DNA of 64,000 nucleotides from an uncultured Sphingomonadaceae bacterium (GTDB taxonomy: Bacteria; Pseudomonadota; Alphaproteobacteria; Sphingomonadales; Sphingomonadaceae): assembly GCA_937995515.1 (NCBI GenBank), contig CALKJZ010000017.1:44111-108110 (forward strand), read 5' to 3'. Below the pieces are notes generated by a model. That model worked only from the letters and a program-made list of their open reading frames with translations, had not been told where the DNA came from and did not search any database. Positions 53,486 to 62,681 of the stretch are shown here, in pieces; within the stretch, counting starts at the first letter, position 1, and each line of letters begins with the position of its first letter. The position numbers were made by a program, and so were the translations under genes.

Positions 53486-54801
53486 TGCTGGCCGCGCCCG
53501 ATCTTGCCGGCAGGCGCTTTGCTGTCCTCGGCCTTGCGCGCACCGGGCTTGCAACCCTGCGCTTCCTCGCCCGCTCGGGCGCGCGGGCCGCGGCGTGGGA
53601 CGCGCGGCCCGAGGCCCGCGCGGCCGCGGCCGCCGAAATCCCTGGGCTCGTGCTCATGGACCCGATGGAGGCCGATCTCGCCAGCTTCGACGGCCTTCTC
53701 GTCTCCCCCGGAGTGCCGCGCAACCGCCATCCGCTCGTGGCCCGCGCCGCCATGCTCGGCGTGCCGGTGCTCGGCGACATGGAGCTTTTCCAGCAGGCGC
53801 GCGCGACGCTCCCGCCGCACCGGCTTGTTGGCATCACCGGCACCAACGGCAAGTCCACCACGACGGCCCTCCTGCACCATCTGCTGCTCGCAAGCGGGCA
53901 GCCGGCGCGGCTCGGCGGCAACATCGGGGCACCGGTGCTCGATGCCGCCCCGCTTCCCGCCGGCGGCGTCTATGTCTTCGAGCTCTCGAGCTTCCAGATC
54001 GACCTCTGCCAGACACTGGCGGCCGACATTGCCATCCTCACCAACATCACCCCCGACCATCTCGACCGCTACGAGAGCCTCGAGGCCTATGCCGCGGCCA
54101 AGGCGCGGCTGTTTGCCATGCAGCCGCGGGGCGGGCATGCGGTGATTGCAACCGACACGCCGCTTGCGCGCGCAGCGCTTGCGGCGCTTCCGGCGCATGT
54201 GCGCGGCCATGCCGTCTCGGCCGCCGACATCGCTGCGCACGAGCAGGCCCGCTGGCCGGGGCTTCCGGGCCCGCACAATGCCCAGAACGCCGCCTGCGCG
54301 CTCGCTGCGGCCCGCCTGCTTGGCGTGGGCGAGGCCGCGTTGCTCGAGGGCCTTGCCTCGTTCCGGCCGCTCGCGCACCGGATGCAGGAGGTGGCCACCC
54401 TCGGCGGCGTCCGGTTCGTGAACGACAGCAAGGCCACCAACCCCGAAAGCGCCGCCCCCGCGCTTGCAAGCTTCCCCTCGGTGCTCTGGATCGCCGGCGG
54501 CGCGGCGAAGACGGCCGATCTCGAGGCCTGCCGGCCGCATTTCGGCCATGTGAAGGCCGCGTTCCTGATCGGCGCCGCAGCCGGCATGTTCGCGCGCCTG
54601 TTGGAGGCCGAGGGCGTGCGCGCGGTGCGCGCTGAGACGCTTGCGCGGGCGGTCAGCCTCGCGCACGCTGCAGCTGCCCCGGGCGATACGGTGCTGCTCT
54701 CGCCGGCCTGTGCCTCGTTCGACCAGTTTGCCGATTATGCCGAGCGCGGCCGCGCCTTTGTGGCCGCAGTCGAGGCGCTCGGCGCCGCGGAGCGGGCCTG
54801 A
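53485..54801 (+). CDS. murD: UDP-MurNAc-L-Ala:D-Glu ligase
   Basis: Adds D-glutamate to UDP-MurNAc-L-Ala. An N-terminal Rossmann-like part (FAVLGLARTGLATLRFL), the ATP loop GITGTNGKSTTTALL, LSSFQID and NDSKATNPESAAPAL are present. Length 438. The ATG shares one base with the mraY stop, and the stop shares one base with the ftsW ATG. Confidence 0.95.
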   Translation: MLAAPDLAGRRFAVLGLARTGLATLRFLARSGARAAAWDARPEARAAAAAEIPGLVLMDPMEADLASFDGLLVSPGVPRNRHPLVARAAMLGVPVLGDMELFQQARATLPPHRLVGITGTNGKSTTTALLHHLLLASGQPARLGGNIGAPVLDAAPLPAGGVYVFELSSFQIDLCQTLAADIAILTNITPDHLDRYESLEAYAAAKARLFAMQPRGGHAVIATDTPLARAALAALPAHVRGHAVSAADIAAHEQARWPGLPGPHNAQNAACALAAARLLGVGEAALLEGLASFRPLAHRMQEVATLGGVRFVNDSKATNPESAAPALASFPSVLWIAGGAAKTADLEACRPHFGHVKAAFLIGAAAGMFARLLEAEGVRAVRAETLARAVSLAHAAAAPGDTVLLSPACASFDQFADYAERGRAFVAAVEALGAAERA

Positions 54802-55982
54802 TGGCCGGCGGCTCGTCCTTCCTCGCCTTCGGCCGCGCCGACCGGAGCTTCCTCGCCCGCTGGTTCTGGACGATCGACCGGCCGCTCCTCGTGATGCTGT
54901 TCGTGCTGACCGGCATCGGCGTGATCGCGGTCGCCGCGGCCTCGCCGGCGGCCGCGCACCTCTATTCCGACAGCACCACCCGGCTCGCACCCCTCCACTT
55001 CCTCAAGCGCCAGCTCTTCTGGGTCGCGCTCGGCCTGCCACTCATGCTTGCGGTCTCGATGCTCTCGCGCCAGCAGGCGCGCCGGCTTGCGCTCATCCTC
55101 TTCCCGCTGGGGATGGTGGCGCTGATGCTCGTCCCGTTCCTGGGGGTGGAGCGCAACGGCGCCACGCGCTGGCTGCTCATCGGCAGTTTCCAGCTCCAGC
55201 CGAGCGAATTCCTGAAACCCGCCTTCATCGTTGCCACTGCATGGCTGCTTGCGGCCCGCTTCCAGGATCGGACACTGCCGGTCATCCCCGTCTCGGCGGC
55301 GCTGCTTGCGCTCATCCTCCTGCTCGTGATCGGCCAGCCCGACATCGGCCAGGCGGCGCTGTTCACCGCGGTCTGGCTGGTGCAGGCAAGCCTTGCCGGC
55401 CTGTCGCTTGGAATCGTATTCATCCTGCTCGGCGTCGGCGGCTTCGGCCTCTTTCTCGCCTACATGTTCCAGCCGCACGTCCGCGCCCGGCTCGATGCAT
55501 TCCTCCACGGCGAGGGCGATACCTACCAGGTCGACAGGGCGCTCGACTGCTTCCGTTCGGGCGGGCTTTTCGGCGCCGGCCCGGGCGAGGGCTGGGCCAA
55601 GTTCCGCCTGCCCGAGGCGCATACCGACTACATCTTCTCGGTCATCGGCGAGGAGTTCGGCGCACTTGCGTGCCTCGCCCTGGCCCTACTATATCTTGCG
55701 ATTGTTGTCCGCGTACTGCTACAACTTCTGGAGGAAGAAGAGCCCTTCGTGCTGCTCGCGGCGGCCGGGCTCGTCGCGCAGTTCGGAGGCCAGGCGATCA
55801 TCAACATGTGCGTCAACCTGGCGCTGTTTCCGCCCAAGGGGATGACGCTGCCGCTCGTCAGCCACGGCGGGTCGAGCTTCCTTGCCGTGGCGTTCAGCAT
55901 GGGGCTTCTGCTCGCATTCACCCGGCGCAACCGGCATCTTGCGCGCTCGCCCTATCTGCGCGCGGCGGGAGCCGCGGCATGA
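54801..55982 (+). CDS. ftsW: Septal peptidoglycan glycosyltransferase FtsW
   Basis: A SEDS-family polymerase that builds septal glycan strands together with FtsI. About ten membrane helices; the [22 protein letters not shown] block, [24 protein letters not shown] and [12 protein letters not shown] are the SEDS signatures. Length 393. A short A/T-richer stretch with rarer codons occurs near 55690-55740, unlike the surrounding sequence, but the frame is intact. Confidence 0.95.
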   Translation: MAGGSSFLAFGRADRSFLARWFWTIDRPLLVMLFVLTGIGVIAVAAASPAAAHLYSDSTTRLAPLHFLKRQLFWVALGLPLMLAVSMLSRQQARRLALILFPLGMVALMLVPFLGVERNGATRWLLIGSFQLQPSEFLKPAFIVATAWLLAARFQDRTLPVIPVSAALLALILLLVIGQPDIGQAALFTAVWLVQASLAGLSLGIVFILLGVGGFGLFLAYMFQPHVRARLDAFLHGEGDTYQVDRALDCFRSGGLFGAGPGEGWAKFRLPEAHTDYIFSVIGEEFGALACLALALLYLAIVVRVLLQLLEEEEPFVLLAAAGLVAQFGGQAIINMCVNLALFPPKGMTLPLVSHGGSSFLAVAFSMGLLLAFTRRNRHLARSPYLRAAGAAA

Positions 55983-57091
55983 GCGGCGCGGCGCCTCGCC
56001 ATGTGGTCCTTGCAGCCGGCGGTACCGGTGGGCACATGATTCCGGCCGATGCGCTGGCGCAGGTGCTGCGCACGCGTGGCCATGGGGTGAGCCTCCTTTC
56101 GGATTCGCGGGGCCTGCGCTTTCCCGGCCTGTTCGAGGGGGTGGAGGCAAGGGAGGTGCCCGCTGCCTCGATTGCGGGCGGAAACCCGTTGGCGTGGGCG
56201 CGCGCCGCACGGCGGATCGCGGCCGGCCGGGCTGCCGCGCTTGCGCACCTGCGGGAGCGGCGGGCCGGCGCAGTCGTCGGCTTTGGCGGCTATCCGGCGC
56301 TTCCGGCGCTGCTGGCGGCGCTGCGGGCGAGGACGCCTGCGATCCTGCACGAACAGAATGCCGTGCTCGGCCGGGTCAACCGGCTGCTGGCCGGGCGGGT
56401 GGATGCGATTGCGCTCAGCATGGCCGAAACCCTGCGCCTTGCGCCCGCGCACCGCGCCCGGGCCGTCGTCACCGGCAATCCGGTGCGTGCGGCTGTGCGG
56501 GCTGCGCGCGCGGCGCCCTTCGCGCCGCCCGCCCCGAGCGAGGCGTTCCGCCTGCTCGTCATCGGCGGCAGCCAGGGTGCGCGGATTCTCGCCGAGGTGG
56601 TTCCGGCTGCGGTGGCGGCGCTGCCGCCCCACGAGCGCCTGCGGCTGGAGGTGGTGCAGCAGTGTCGCCCCGAGGATCTCGGCACGGTGGAGGCCGCCTA
56701 TGCCGCAGCGGGCATCCGGGCCCATTGCGCCACCTACATGGAGGACATGCCCGAGCGCATGGCGGCCGCCCATCTGGTGGTGGCGCGCGCGGGGGCCTCG
56801 ACCATCGCCGAGCTCGGCGTGATCGGCCGGCCGGCTGTTCTCGTGCCCTTTGCCGCGGCGACCGACGATCACCAGGCCGCCAATGCCGGCCCGTTCGTGG
56901 CCGCCGGCGCGGGGGTGATGCTGCGCGAATCCGAATGCACCCCGGCGCGGCTTTGTGCGCAGCTGCGTGGCTTCCTCGCCGCGCCCGAGGCGCTTGCCGC
57001 CGCGGCGGCCGCGGCAAGGAGCGTCGGGCTCCCCGATGCCGCCGACCGGCTTGCCGACCTTGTCGAGACCCAGATGGAGCGCGGCGCATGA
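55979..57091 (+). CDS. murG: Lipid II synthase (UDP-GlcNAc transferase)
   Basis: A membrane-associated glycosyltransferase that adds GlcNAc to lipid I to give lipid [62 protein letters not shown] and [11 protein letters not shown] are visible. Length 370. Overlaps ftsW and murC by four bases. Confidence 0.96.
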   Translation: MSGAAPRHVVLAAGGTGGHMIPADALAQVLRTRGHGVSLLSDSRGLRFPGLFEGVEAREVPAASIAGGNPLAWARAARRIAAGRAAALAHLRERRAGAVVGFGGYPALPALLAALRARTPAILHEQNAVLGRVNRLLAGRVDAIALSMAETLRLAPAHRARAVVTGNPVRAAVRAARAAPFAPPAPSEAFRLLVIGGSQGARILAEVVPAAVAALPPHERLRLEVVQQCRPEDLGTVEAAYAAAGIRAHCATYMEDMPERMAAAHLVVARAGASTIAELGVIGRPAVLVPFAAATDDHQAANAGPFVAAGAGVMLRESECTPARLCAQLRGFLAAPEALAAAAAAARSVGLPDAADRLADLVETQMERGA

Positions 57092-58554
57092 ACCCGCCGG
57101 CACCAGCGCCCGCGGCCGGCCGGCGCGAGGGGCTGGCGCGCGGGTTCACGCGCGAGGTCGGCCCCGTGCACTTCGTCGGCATCGGCGGGATCGGCATGTC
57201 GGGCATTGCCGAGGTGATGGCCAACCTCGGCTTCCGCGTGCAGGGCAGCGATATCGCCGAGGGCTATGTGATCAGCAGGCTGCGCGCCAAGGGCATCCCG
57301 GTTGCGATCGGCCATGCCCCGGAAAATCTCGGCGAGGCCGCCGTGGTTGTGATCTCGACCGCCATCCGGCCGGGCAACCCGGAGGTGGAGGCGGCGCTGG
57401 CGCGCCGGATCCCGGTGGTCAGGCGCGCGGAAATGCTGGCGGAACTGATGCGGCTGAAGTCGACGGTCGCGGTTGCCGGCACCCACGGCAAGACGACCAC
57501 CACCTCGATGGTGGCCGCCCTTCTCGATGCGGGCGGGCTCGACCCGACCGTGATCAACGGCGGGATCATTAACAGCTACGGCTCCAACGCCCGGCTGGGC
57601 ACGGGCGAATGGATGGTGGTGGAGGCCGACGAAAGCGACGGCAGCTTCCTGCGCCTGCCGCCGACGCTTGCCATCGTGACCAACATCGACCCCGAGCATC
57701 TCGACCATTACGGAAGCTTCGACGCCGCGCGCGCCGCCTTCCGCCAGTTCGTCGCCAAGGTGCCCTTCTATGGCGCGGCGATCCTCTGCCTCGATCACCC
57801 GGAGGTGCAGGCAATGATCGCCGACGTCTCCGACCGGCGGATCCTGACCTATGGATTTTCCGCCCAGGCCGATGTTCGCGGGCTCGATGTGGTGCCCGTC
57901 CCCGGCGGCAACCGCTTCGACGTGCTGGTGCGCGACCAGGCCGGCCACGAGCGGCGCATCGCCGGGCTCAGCCTGCCCATGCCGGGCCGGCACAATGTGC
58001 AGAACGCGCTGGCCGCCGTGGCCGTGGCCACCCAGCTCGGCCTGTCGGACGCGGAGATCGCCACGGGCTTTCAGCGCTTCGGCGGCGTGAAGCGGCGCTT
58101 CACCCGGGTGGGAGAGATCGCAACCGGCGCCGCGCCGGTGACGGTGATCGACGACTATGGCCACCATCCGGTCGAGGTGCGGGCGGTGCTCGCCGCCGCG
58201 CGCGAGGGCGCGGCAGGTGCCGTCGTCGCGGTGGTGCAGCCGCACCGCTACACGCGCCTGCGCGACCTGTTCGACGAATGGCGCACCGCCTTCAACAATG
58301 CCGATTCGGTGATCGTCACCCCGGTCTATCCGGCCGGCGAGGCGCCGGTTGCGGGCGTCACCCACACGGCACTCGCCGAGGCGCTGCGCAAGTCGGGCCA
58401 TCGCGACGTGCGCGCGGTGGAAGACGAGGCGGGGCTGCACGCCGAGCTCCGGCAGCTGCTGCGCCCGGGCGACATGGTGATCTGCCTCGGGGCGGGCGAC
58501 ATCACCCGCTGGGCGGCGAACATTGCCCCCGCGATCGGAAGGCTTTCGCGGTGA
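57088..58554 (+). CDS. murC: UDP-MurNAc:L-Ala ligase
   Basis: Adds the first amino acid, L-alanine, to UDP-MurNAc. [18 protein letters not shown], the ATP loop [35 protein letters not shown] and [14 protein letters not shown] are the MurC signatures. Length 488 with a 25-residue Pro/Ala/Arg N-terminal extension. The stop overlaps murB by one base, or by four if murB uses GTG 58551. Confidence 0.96.
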   Translation: MNPPAPAPAAGRREGLARGFTREVGPVHFVGIGGIGMSGIAEVMANLGFRVQGSDIAEGYVISRLRAKGIPVAIGHAPENLGEAAVVVISTAIRPGNPEVEAALARRIPVVRRAEMLAELMRLKSTVAVAGTHGKTTTTSMVAALLDAGGLDPTVINGGIINSYGSNARLGTGEWMVVEADESDGSFLRLPPTLAIVTNIDPEHLDHYGSFDAARAAFRQFVAKVPFYGAAILCLDHPEVQAMIADVSDRRILTYGFSAQADVRGLDVVPVPGGNRFDVLVRDQAGHERRIAGLSLPMPGRHNVQNALAAVAVATQLGLSDAEIATGFQRFGGVKRRFTRVGEIATGAAPVTVIDDYGHHPVEVRAVLAAAREGAAGAVVAVVQPHRYTRLRDLFDEWRTAFNNADSVIVTPVYPAGEAPVAGVTHTALAEALRKSGHRDVRAVEDEAGLHAELRQLLRPGDMVICLGAGDITRWAANIAPAIGRLSR

Positions 58555-59471
58555 TGGCGGTGGCCGCCCCGCTGCTCGGGGCGCTGGCCCGCGCCCGCGG
58601 GCGCGTGGAGCCGGGGGCCCCGTTCGCCGAGTTCATCTGGTTCCGCTGCGGCGGGCGGGCGGAGATGCTGTTCCAGCCCGCCGACATTGCCGACCTCGCT
58701 TCGGTGCTGGCGCGCCTTCCGGCCGAAGTCCCGGTCTTTGCCGTCGGTGTCGGCTCCAACCTCATCGTGCGCGATGGCGGGGTGCCGGGCCTGTCCGTGC
58801 GCCTGCCCAAGGCGTTTGCCGGGGTGACGGTGGAGGGCGAGATTGTGCGCGCAGGCGGCGCGGCCCCGGGCATTGCGGTGGCCCATGCCGCGCGCGATGC
58901 GGGGCTTTCGGGTTTGGAGTTCCTGCGCGGCATTCCCGGCACCGCGGGCGGGGCGGTGGCGATGAACGCCGGCGCCTATGGCCGCGAGGTGGCCGACATC
59001 CTTGTCGATGCCACGCTCGTCCTGCGCGACGGCGGGGTGGAGACATGGGAAGCCGCACGCTTCGGCTTTGCCTACCGACATGCGGGCGTGCCCGAGGGCG
59101 CCGTGATTGTCGAGGCACGGTTCCGGGGGGTGCCGGGCGAGCGTGGCCGGATTGCCGCCGAAATGGAGCGGATCGCAGCCGAGCGCGAGGCCTCGCAGCC
59201 GCTGCGCCAGCGCACCGGCGGCTCGACCTTCAAGAACCCGCCCGGCCCGCGCCGCGCCTGGGAGCTCGTGGATGCTGCCGGCTGCCGCGGGCTTCGCATC
59301 GGCCATGCGCAGGTGTCGGACAAGCACGCCAACTTCCTCCTCAACCTCGGCGGCGCGACGGCCGCCGAGATCGAGGCGCTGGGCGAGGAGGTCCGCGCCC
59401 GCGTGCTTGCCACGACAGGCGTGGCGCTCGAGTGGGAAATCCGCCGCGTGGGGGTGCCGCAATGCGGGTGA
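58554..59471 (+). CDS. murB: UDP-N-acetylenolpyruvoylglucosamine reductase
   Basis: A flavoprotein that reduces enolpyruvyl-UDP-GlcNAc to UDP-MurNAc. FRCGGRAEMLFQPAD, the FAD-binding GVGSNLIVRDGG, GIPGTAGGAVAMNAGAYG, a catalytic QRTGGSTFKNP and the short C-terminal domain of a type II-like enzyme (VSDKHANFLLN) are present. Length 305. It overlaps ddl by 10 bp, the longest overlap within the cluster. Confidence 0.95.
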   Translation: MAVAAPLLGALARARGRVEPGAPFAEFIWFRCGGRAEMLFQPADIADLASVLARLPAEVPVFAVGVGSNLIVRDGGVPGLSVRLPKAFAGVTVEGEIVRAGGAAPGIAVAHAARDAGLSGLEFLRGIPGTAGGAVAMNAGAYGREVADILVDATLVLRDGGVETWEAARFGFAYRHAGVPEGAVIVEARFRGVPGERGRIAAEMERIAAEREASQPLRQRTGGSTFKNPPGPRRAWELVDAAGCRGLRIGHAQVSDKHANFLLNLGGATAAEIEALGEEVRARVLATTGVALEWEIRRVGVPQCG

Positions 59472-60412
59472 CGGTGCTGATGGGCGGCTGGGGCCGCGAG
59501 CGGGAGGTCAGCCTCGTCTCGGGCCGCGGCGTCGCCGAGGCGCTCGACCGGCTGGGCCACCAGGTCTCGACACTCGACATGGGGGCAAGGCCCGCCGACG
59601 GCAGGCGGCTGGCGGAACGGATCCTCGAGACCGCACCCGAGATCCTGTTCAACGCGCTGCACGGAACCCCCGGCGAGGACGGGACGGTGCAGGGTCTCCT
59701 CGACCTGATCGGCGTGGCCTACACCCATTCGGGCCTTTCGGCCTCGGTGCTGGCGATCGACAAGCAGCTGACCAAGACCCTGCTCGCCCCGCACGGCGTG
59801 CCGGTGCCCGAAGGGCGGGTCGTTGCCGCCGCAAGCCTGTTCGAGGCCGACCCGCTGCCGCGGCCATATGTGGTAAAGCCGGTGAACGAGGGGTCGAGTG
59901 TGGGGGTTGCGATCGTCACCGCAGGCGGGGCGTATGGCGAGCCGATCAGGCGCGACGCAACCGGCCCCTGGCAGGAGCACGACCGGCTGCTTGCTGAAAC
60001 CTATGTACCGGGCCGCGAGCTCACCGTCTCGGTGCTCGAGACCGGGTTCGGCGCCGAGGCACTCGGCGTGACCGAGCTGGTGCCGGCCTCGGGCTTTTAC
60101 GATTATGCCGCGAAATACACCGCGGGGCTTGCAACCCACATCTGCCCAGCCGAGGTGCCGCAGGCCGTTGCCGAGGCCGTGCAGGCCCATGCGCTCACCG
60201 CGCATCGCGTGCTCGGCTGCCGCGGCGTCTCCCGCTCGGATTTCCGCTGGGACGAGACGCGGGGGGAGGCCGGGGTCTTCTTCATCGAGATCAACACCCA
60301 GCCGGGCATGACCCCGCTCAGCCTCGTGCCCGAGCAGGCCCGGGCCCGCGGCATCTCCTACGACACGCTGGTCCAGACGCTGCTCGACCGCGCGGCGGAG
60401 GCGCGGCGATGA
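59462..60412 (+). CDS. ddl: D-alanine-D-alanine ligase
   Basis: An ATP-grasp ligase that makes D-Ala-D-Ala for MurF. VLMGGWGREREVSLVSG at the N-terminus, NALHGTPGEDGTVQGLLDL, KPVNEGSSVGV, GVSRSDFRWDE and EINTQPGMTPLSLVPEQA are the conserved parts. Length 316, the DdlB-type form typical of dcw clusters. ATGA overlap with ftsQ. Confidence 0.96.
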   Translation: MRVTVLMGGWGREREVSLVSGRGVAEALDRLGHQVSTLDMGARPADGRRLAERILETAPEILFNALHGTPGEDGTVQGLLDLIGVAYTHSGLSASVLAIDKQLTKTLLAPHGVPVPEGRVVAAASLFEADPLPRPYVVKPVNEGSSVGVAIVTAGGAYGEPIRRDATGPWQEHDRLLAETYVPGRELTVSVLETGFGAEALGVTELVPASGFYDYAAKYTAGLATHICPAEVPQAVAEAVQAHALTAHRVLGCRGVSRSDFRWDETRGEAGVFFIEINTQPGMTPLSLVPEQARARGISYDTLVQTLLDRAAEARR

Positions 60413-61374
60413 GCGCCCGGCGCGCCCGTGCGGGCACGAGGCCACGGGCTCGGCCGCCGGCGCCGAAGCCGGGGGCGGCGCCGGTCACCGTGCCCGTGCC
60501 GCCGCGCCGGCTTTGGGCGATGCTGCTGTGGGGCGGCGGCGGTCTGCTGCTGGCTGCAGCCCTGTCGTGGGCCATCGCAGCCGGCCTCCACTGGCGCGCG
60601 GCCACCGAACTTGCGGCGGCGTCTGCGCGCGCCGGCTTTGCCGCCCGGCAGGTGCAGGTGGAGGGCCACCGCAACCAGGACCGTCTTTCCATCTATGCCG
60701 CCGCCCTCGATTCGCCGACCGATGCGCTGCTGTCGCTCGACCTTGCTGCCATCCGCGCCCGGGTCGAGGCGCTGCCGTGGGTCGAGAGCGCGATGGTCTC
60801 GCGCCGCTGGCCCGACACGCTGGTCGTCAGGGTGACCGAGCGCGAACCGCTCGCGCTCTGGCAGCACAACGGGCGGTTCCAGGTGATCGACGCCGAAGGC
60901 GCGCCGCTTCCGGTCGCAGACCCGGCTGCCATGCGCCACCTGCCGCTGGTGGTCGGCGCGGGCGCGAACCGCGAGGCGGCCGCCCTCCTCGCGATGCTCC
61001 GGCGCGAGCCGGCTTTTGCCGAGGCGACCCGGGCTGCAATCCTCGTGGGCGAACGGCGCTGGGATCTCCGGCTCCGGACGGGCGAGACGCTGAGCCTGCC
61101 CGAAGGTCCGGAAGCGGCCCGTGCGCTGCGGCGCCTCGCCGTGCTGGAACGCCAGACGCCGGTGCGCGGCCAGGGCTTCCTGCGGCTGGATCTGCGCGTG
61201 CCCGACCGGCTGGTCATCCGGCTCTCGCCCGACGCGCAGGCAAGAGCACGCGAGCGCCTGCGCGAGGAGGCGCGCCAGCGTGCCGCTGAGGAGCGTCAGC
61301 GCCCGGTGCCGCAGGCGCCCGCCTCGGGACCCGCGCCGGTGCCGGTCGGCCCGGCTGCCGCGGTGACCGCCTGA
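60409..61374 (+). CDS. ftsQ: Cell division protein FtsQ
   Basis: A bitopic divisome protein that links early and late division proteins. A 35-residue basic, Pro-rich cytoplasmic tail is followed by a membrane helix (about 36-58), a POTRA domain (VQVEGHRNQDRLSIYAAAL region, about 72-145) and the FtsQ beta domain with PWVESAMVSRRWPDTLVVRVTER. The last 45 residues are charged and then Pro/Ala-rich. Length 321. TGATG overlap with ftsA. Confidence 0.92.
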   Translation: MSARRARAGTRPRARPPAPKPGAAPVTVPVPPRRLWAMLLWGGGGLLLAAALSWAIAAGLHWRAATELAAASARAGFAARQVQVEGHRNQDRLSIYAAALDSPTDALLSLDLAAIRARVEALPWVESAMVSRRWPDTLVVRVTEREPLALWQHNGRFQVIDAEGAPLPVADPAAMRHLPLVVGAGANREAAALLAMLRREPAFAEATRAAILVGERRWDLRLRTGETLSLPEGPEAARALRRLAVLERQTPVRGQGFLRLDLRVPDRLVIRLSPDAQARARERLREEARQRAAEERQRPVPQAPASGPAPVPVGPAAAVTA

Positions 61375-62681
61375 TGGCCGCCCCCGGTCTTGCCCCGGCC
61401 GCCCGCCAGGTCACCCGCGCGGACCGGATCGTGGCCGCGCTCGACGTGGGCAGCGCCAAGGTTGCAGCCCTCATCGCCGCGGTGGGGCCCGAGGGGCCGC
61501 CGCGCGTGCTTGGCGCCGGCGTGCGCGCCTGCGGCGGCGTGAAACGCGGGCTGGTTGCCGACATGGAGAAGACCGAAACAGCCATCCGGGCGGCGATGAT
61601 GCAGGCCGAGAAGAGCGCCGGGCTCGAGGTGGAATCGGTGCTCGTCAACATCTCCGCCGGCGGGCTCGGCAGCGATGTGGCAAATGTGGAGATCGACATC
61701 GCCGGCCACCGGATCACCGAGGAGGATATCGGCAACCTGCTCGCGGCCGGCCGGCAGCGCATCGAGCGCGAGTTCGGCTCCTCGGGCCGCACCATCCTGC
61801 ACGGCGAACCCACCCTCTATACGGTGGACGGGCTGGACGGGGTCATCAACCCGAAAGGCTTCCACGCCGATCGTCTTGCGGTCGACATCCATGTCGTCTC
61901 CGCGGCCACCCCGCCGTGCCGCAATCTCGACCTTGTGGTGCGCAACGCGCATCTCGGGGTCGAGCGCATGGTCGCCTCAGGGGTTGCGGCCTCGCTTGCG
62001 GTGCTGAACGAGGAGGAGCGCGAGCTCGGGGTTGCCGTCATCGAGCTGGGCGCCGGGGTGACGACCGTGTCGCTGCACGGCGGCGGCATGCTTGCCGCGC
62101 TGCACGCGATCCCGATCGGCGCGGCTGACATTACCGCTGACATCGCGGCAAGCTTTGCCACCACCCGCGCGGTGGCCGAGCGGATGAAGACCCTGCACGG
62201 GGCGGCAAGCGCCGTGCCGCGTGACAATCATGAGACGATCGAGATTCCCCCGATCGACCCCGAAGAGCCCGCCGACGGGCGGCGGATCTCGCGCGCGGAG
62301 ATGATCGCGGTCATCCGCGCGCGGCTCGACCGCATCTTCGCCGAAGCCGGCGAGGCGCTGGAGACCATGGGCTTCACCGGCCCCGCCGGGCGGCAGGTGG
62401 TGCTGACCGGCGGCGGCGCCGAGCTGCGCGGCATTGCCGATTTTGCCGCCATGGCGCTCGGCCGGCAGGTGCGGATCGGCCGCCCGCGCGGGCTTGCCGG
62501 CCTCCCAGACGCCCAGTCGGGTGCGGCCTTTGCAAGCCTTGTCGGCCTCGTGCTCCACGGTGCCACGCCGCGCCTCGACCTCGCCCGCCTGACCGGGCCG
62601 CTCACCCGCTCTGGCCCCCCATCCGCCTCGCCCGCAGGGGCGCTGCAGCGGTTCATCGACACGCTGAGGAGGCAGTTCTGA
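61374..62681 (+). CDS. ftsA: Cell division protein FtsA
   Basis: An actin-like ATPase that tethers FtsZ to the membrane. The phosphate-1 loop [15 protein letters not shown], the 1C domain region ([16 protein letters not shown]), the phosphate-2 [16 protein letters not shown], the adenosine loop [11 protein letters not shown] and a C-terminal amphipathic helix [10 protein letters not shown] (membrane-targeting) are seen. Length 435. The stop shares a base with the first ftsZ ATG. Confidence 0.95.
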   Translation: MAAPGLAPAARQVTRADRIVAALDVGSAKVAALIAAVGPEGPPRVLGAGVRACGGVKRGLVADMEKTETAIRAAMMQAEKSAGLEVESVLVNISAGGLGSDVANVEIDIAGHRITEEDIGNLLAAGRQRIEREFGSSGRTILHGEPTLYTVDGLDGVINPKGFHADRLAVDIHVVSAATPPCRNLDLVVRNAHLGVERMVASGVAASLAVLNEEERELGVAVIELGAGVTTVSLHGGGMLAALHAIPIGAADITADIAASFATTRAVAERMKTLHGAASAVPRDNHETIEIPPIDPEEPADGRRISRAEMIAVIRARLDRIFAEAGEALETMGFTGPAGRQVVLTGGGAELRGIADFAAMALGRQVRIGRPRGLAGLPDAQSGAAFASLVGLVLHGATPRLDLARLTGPLTRSGPPSASPAGALQRFIDTLRRQF

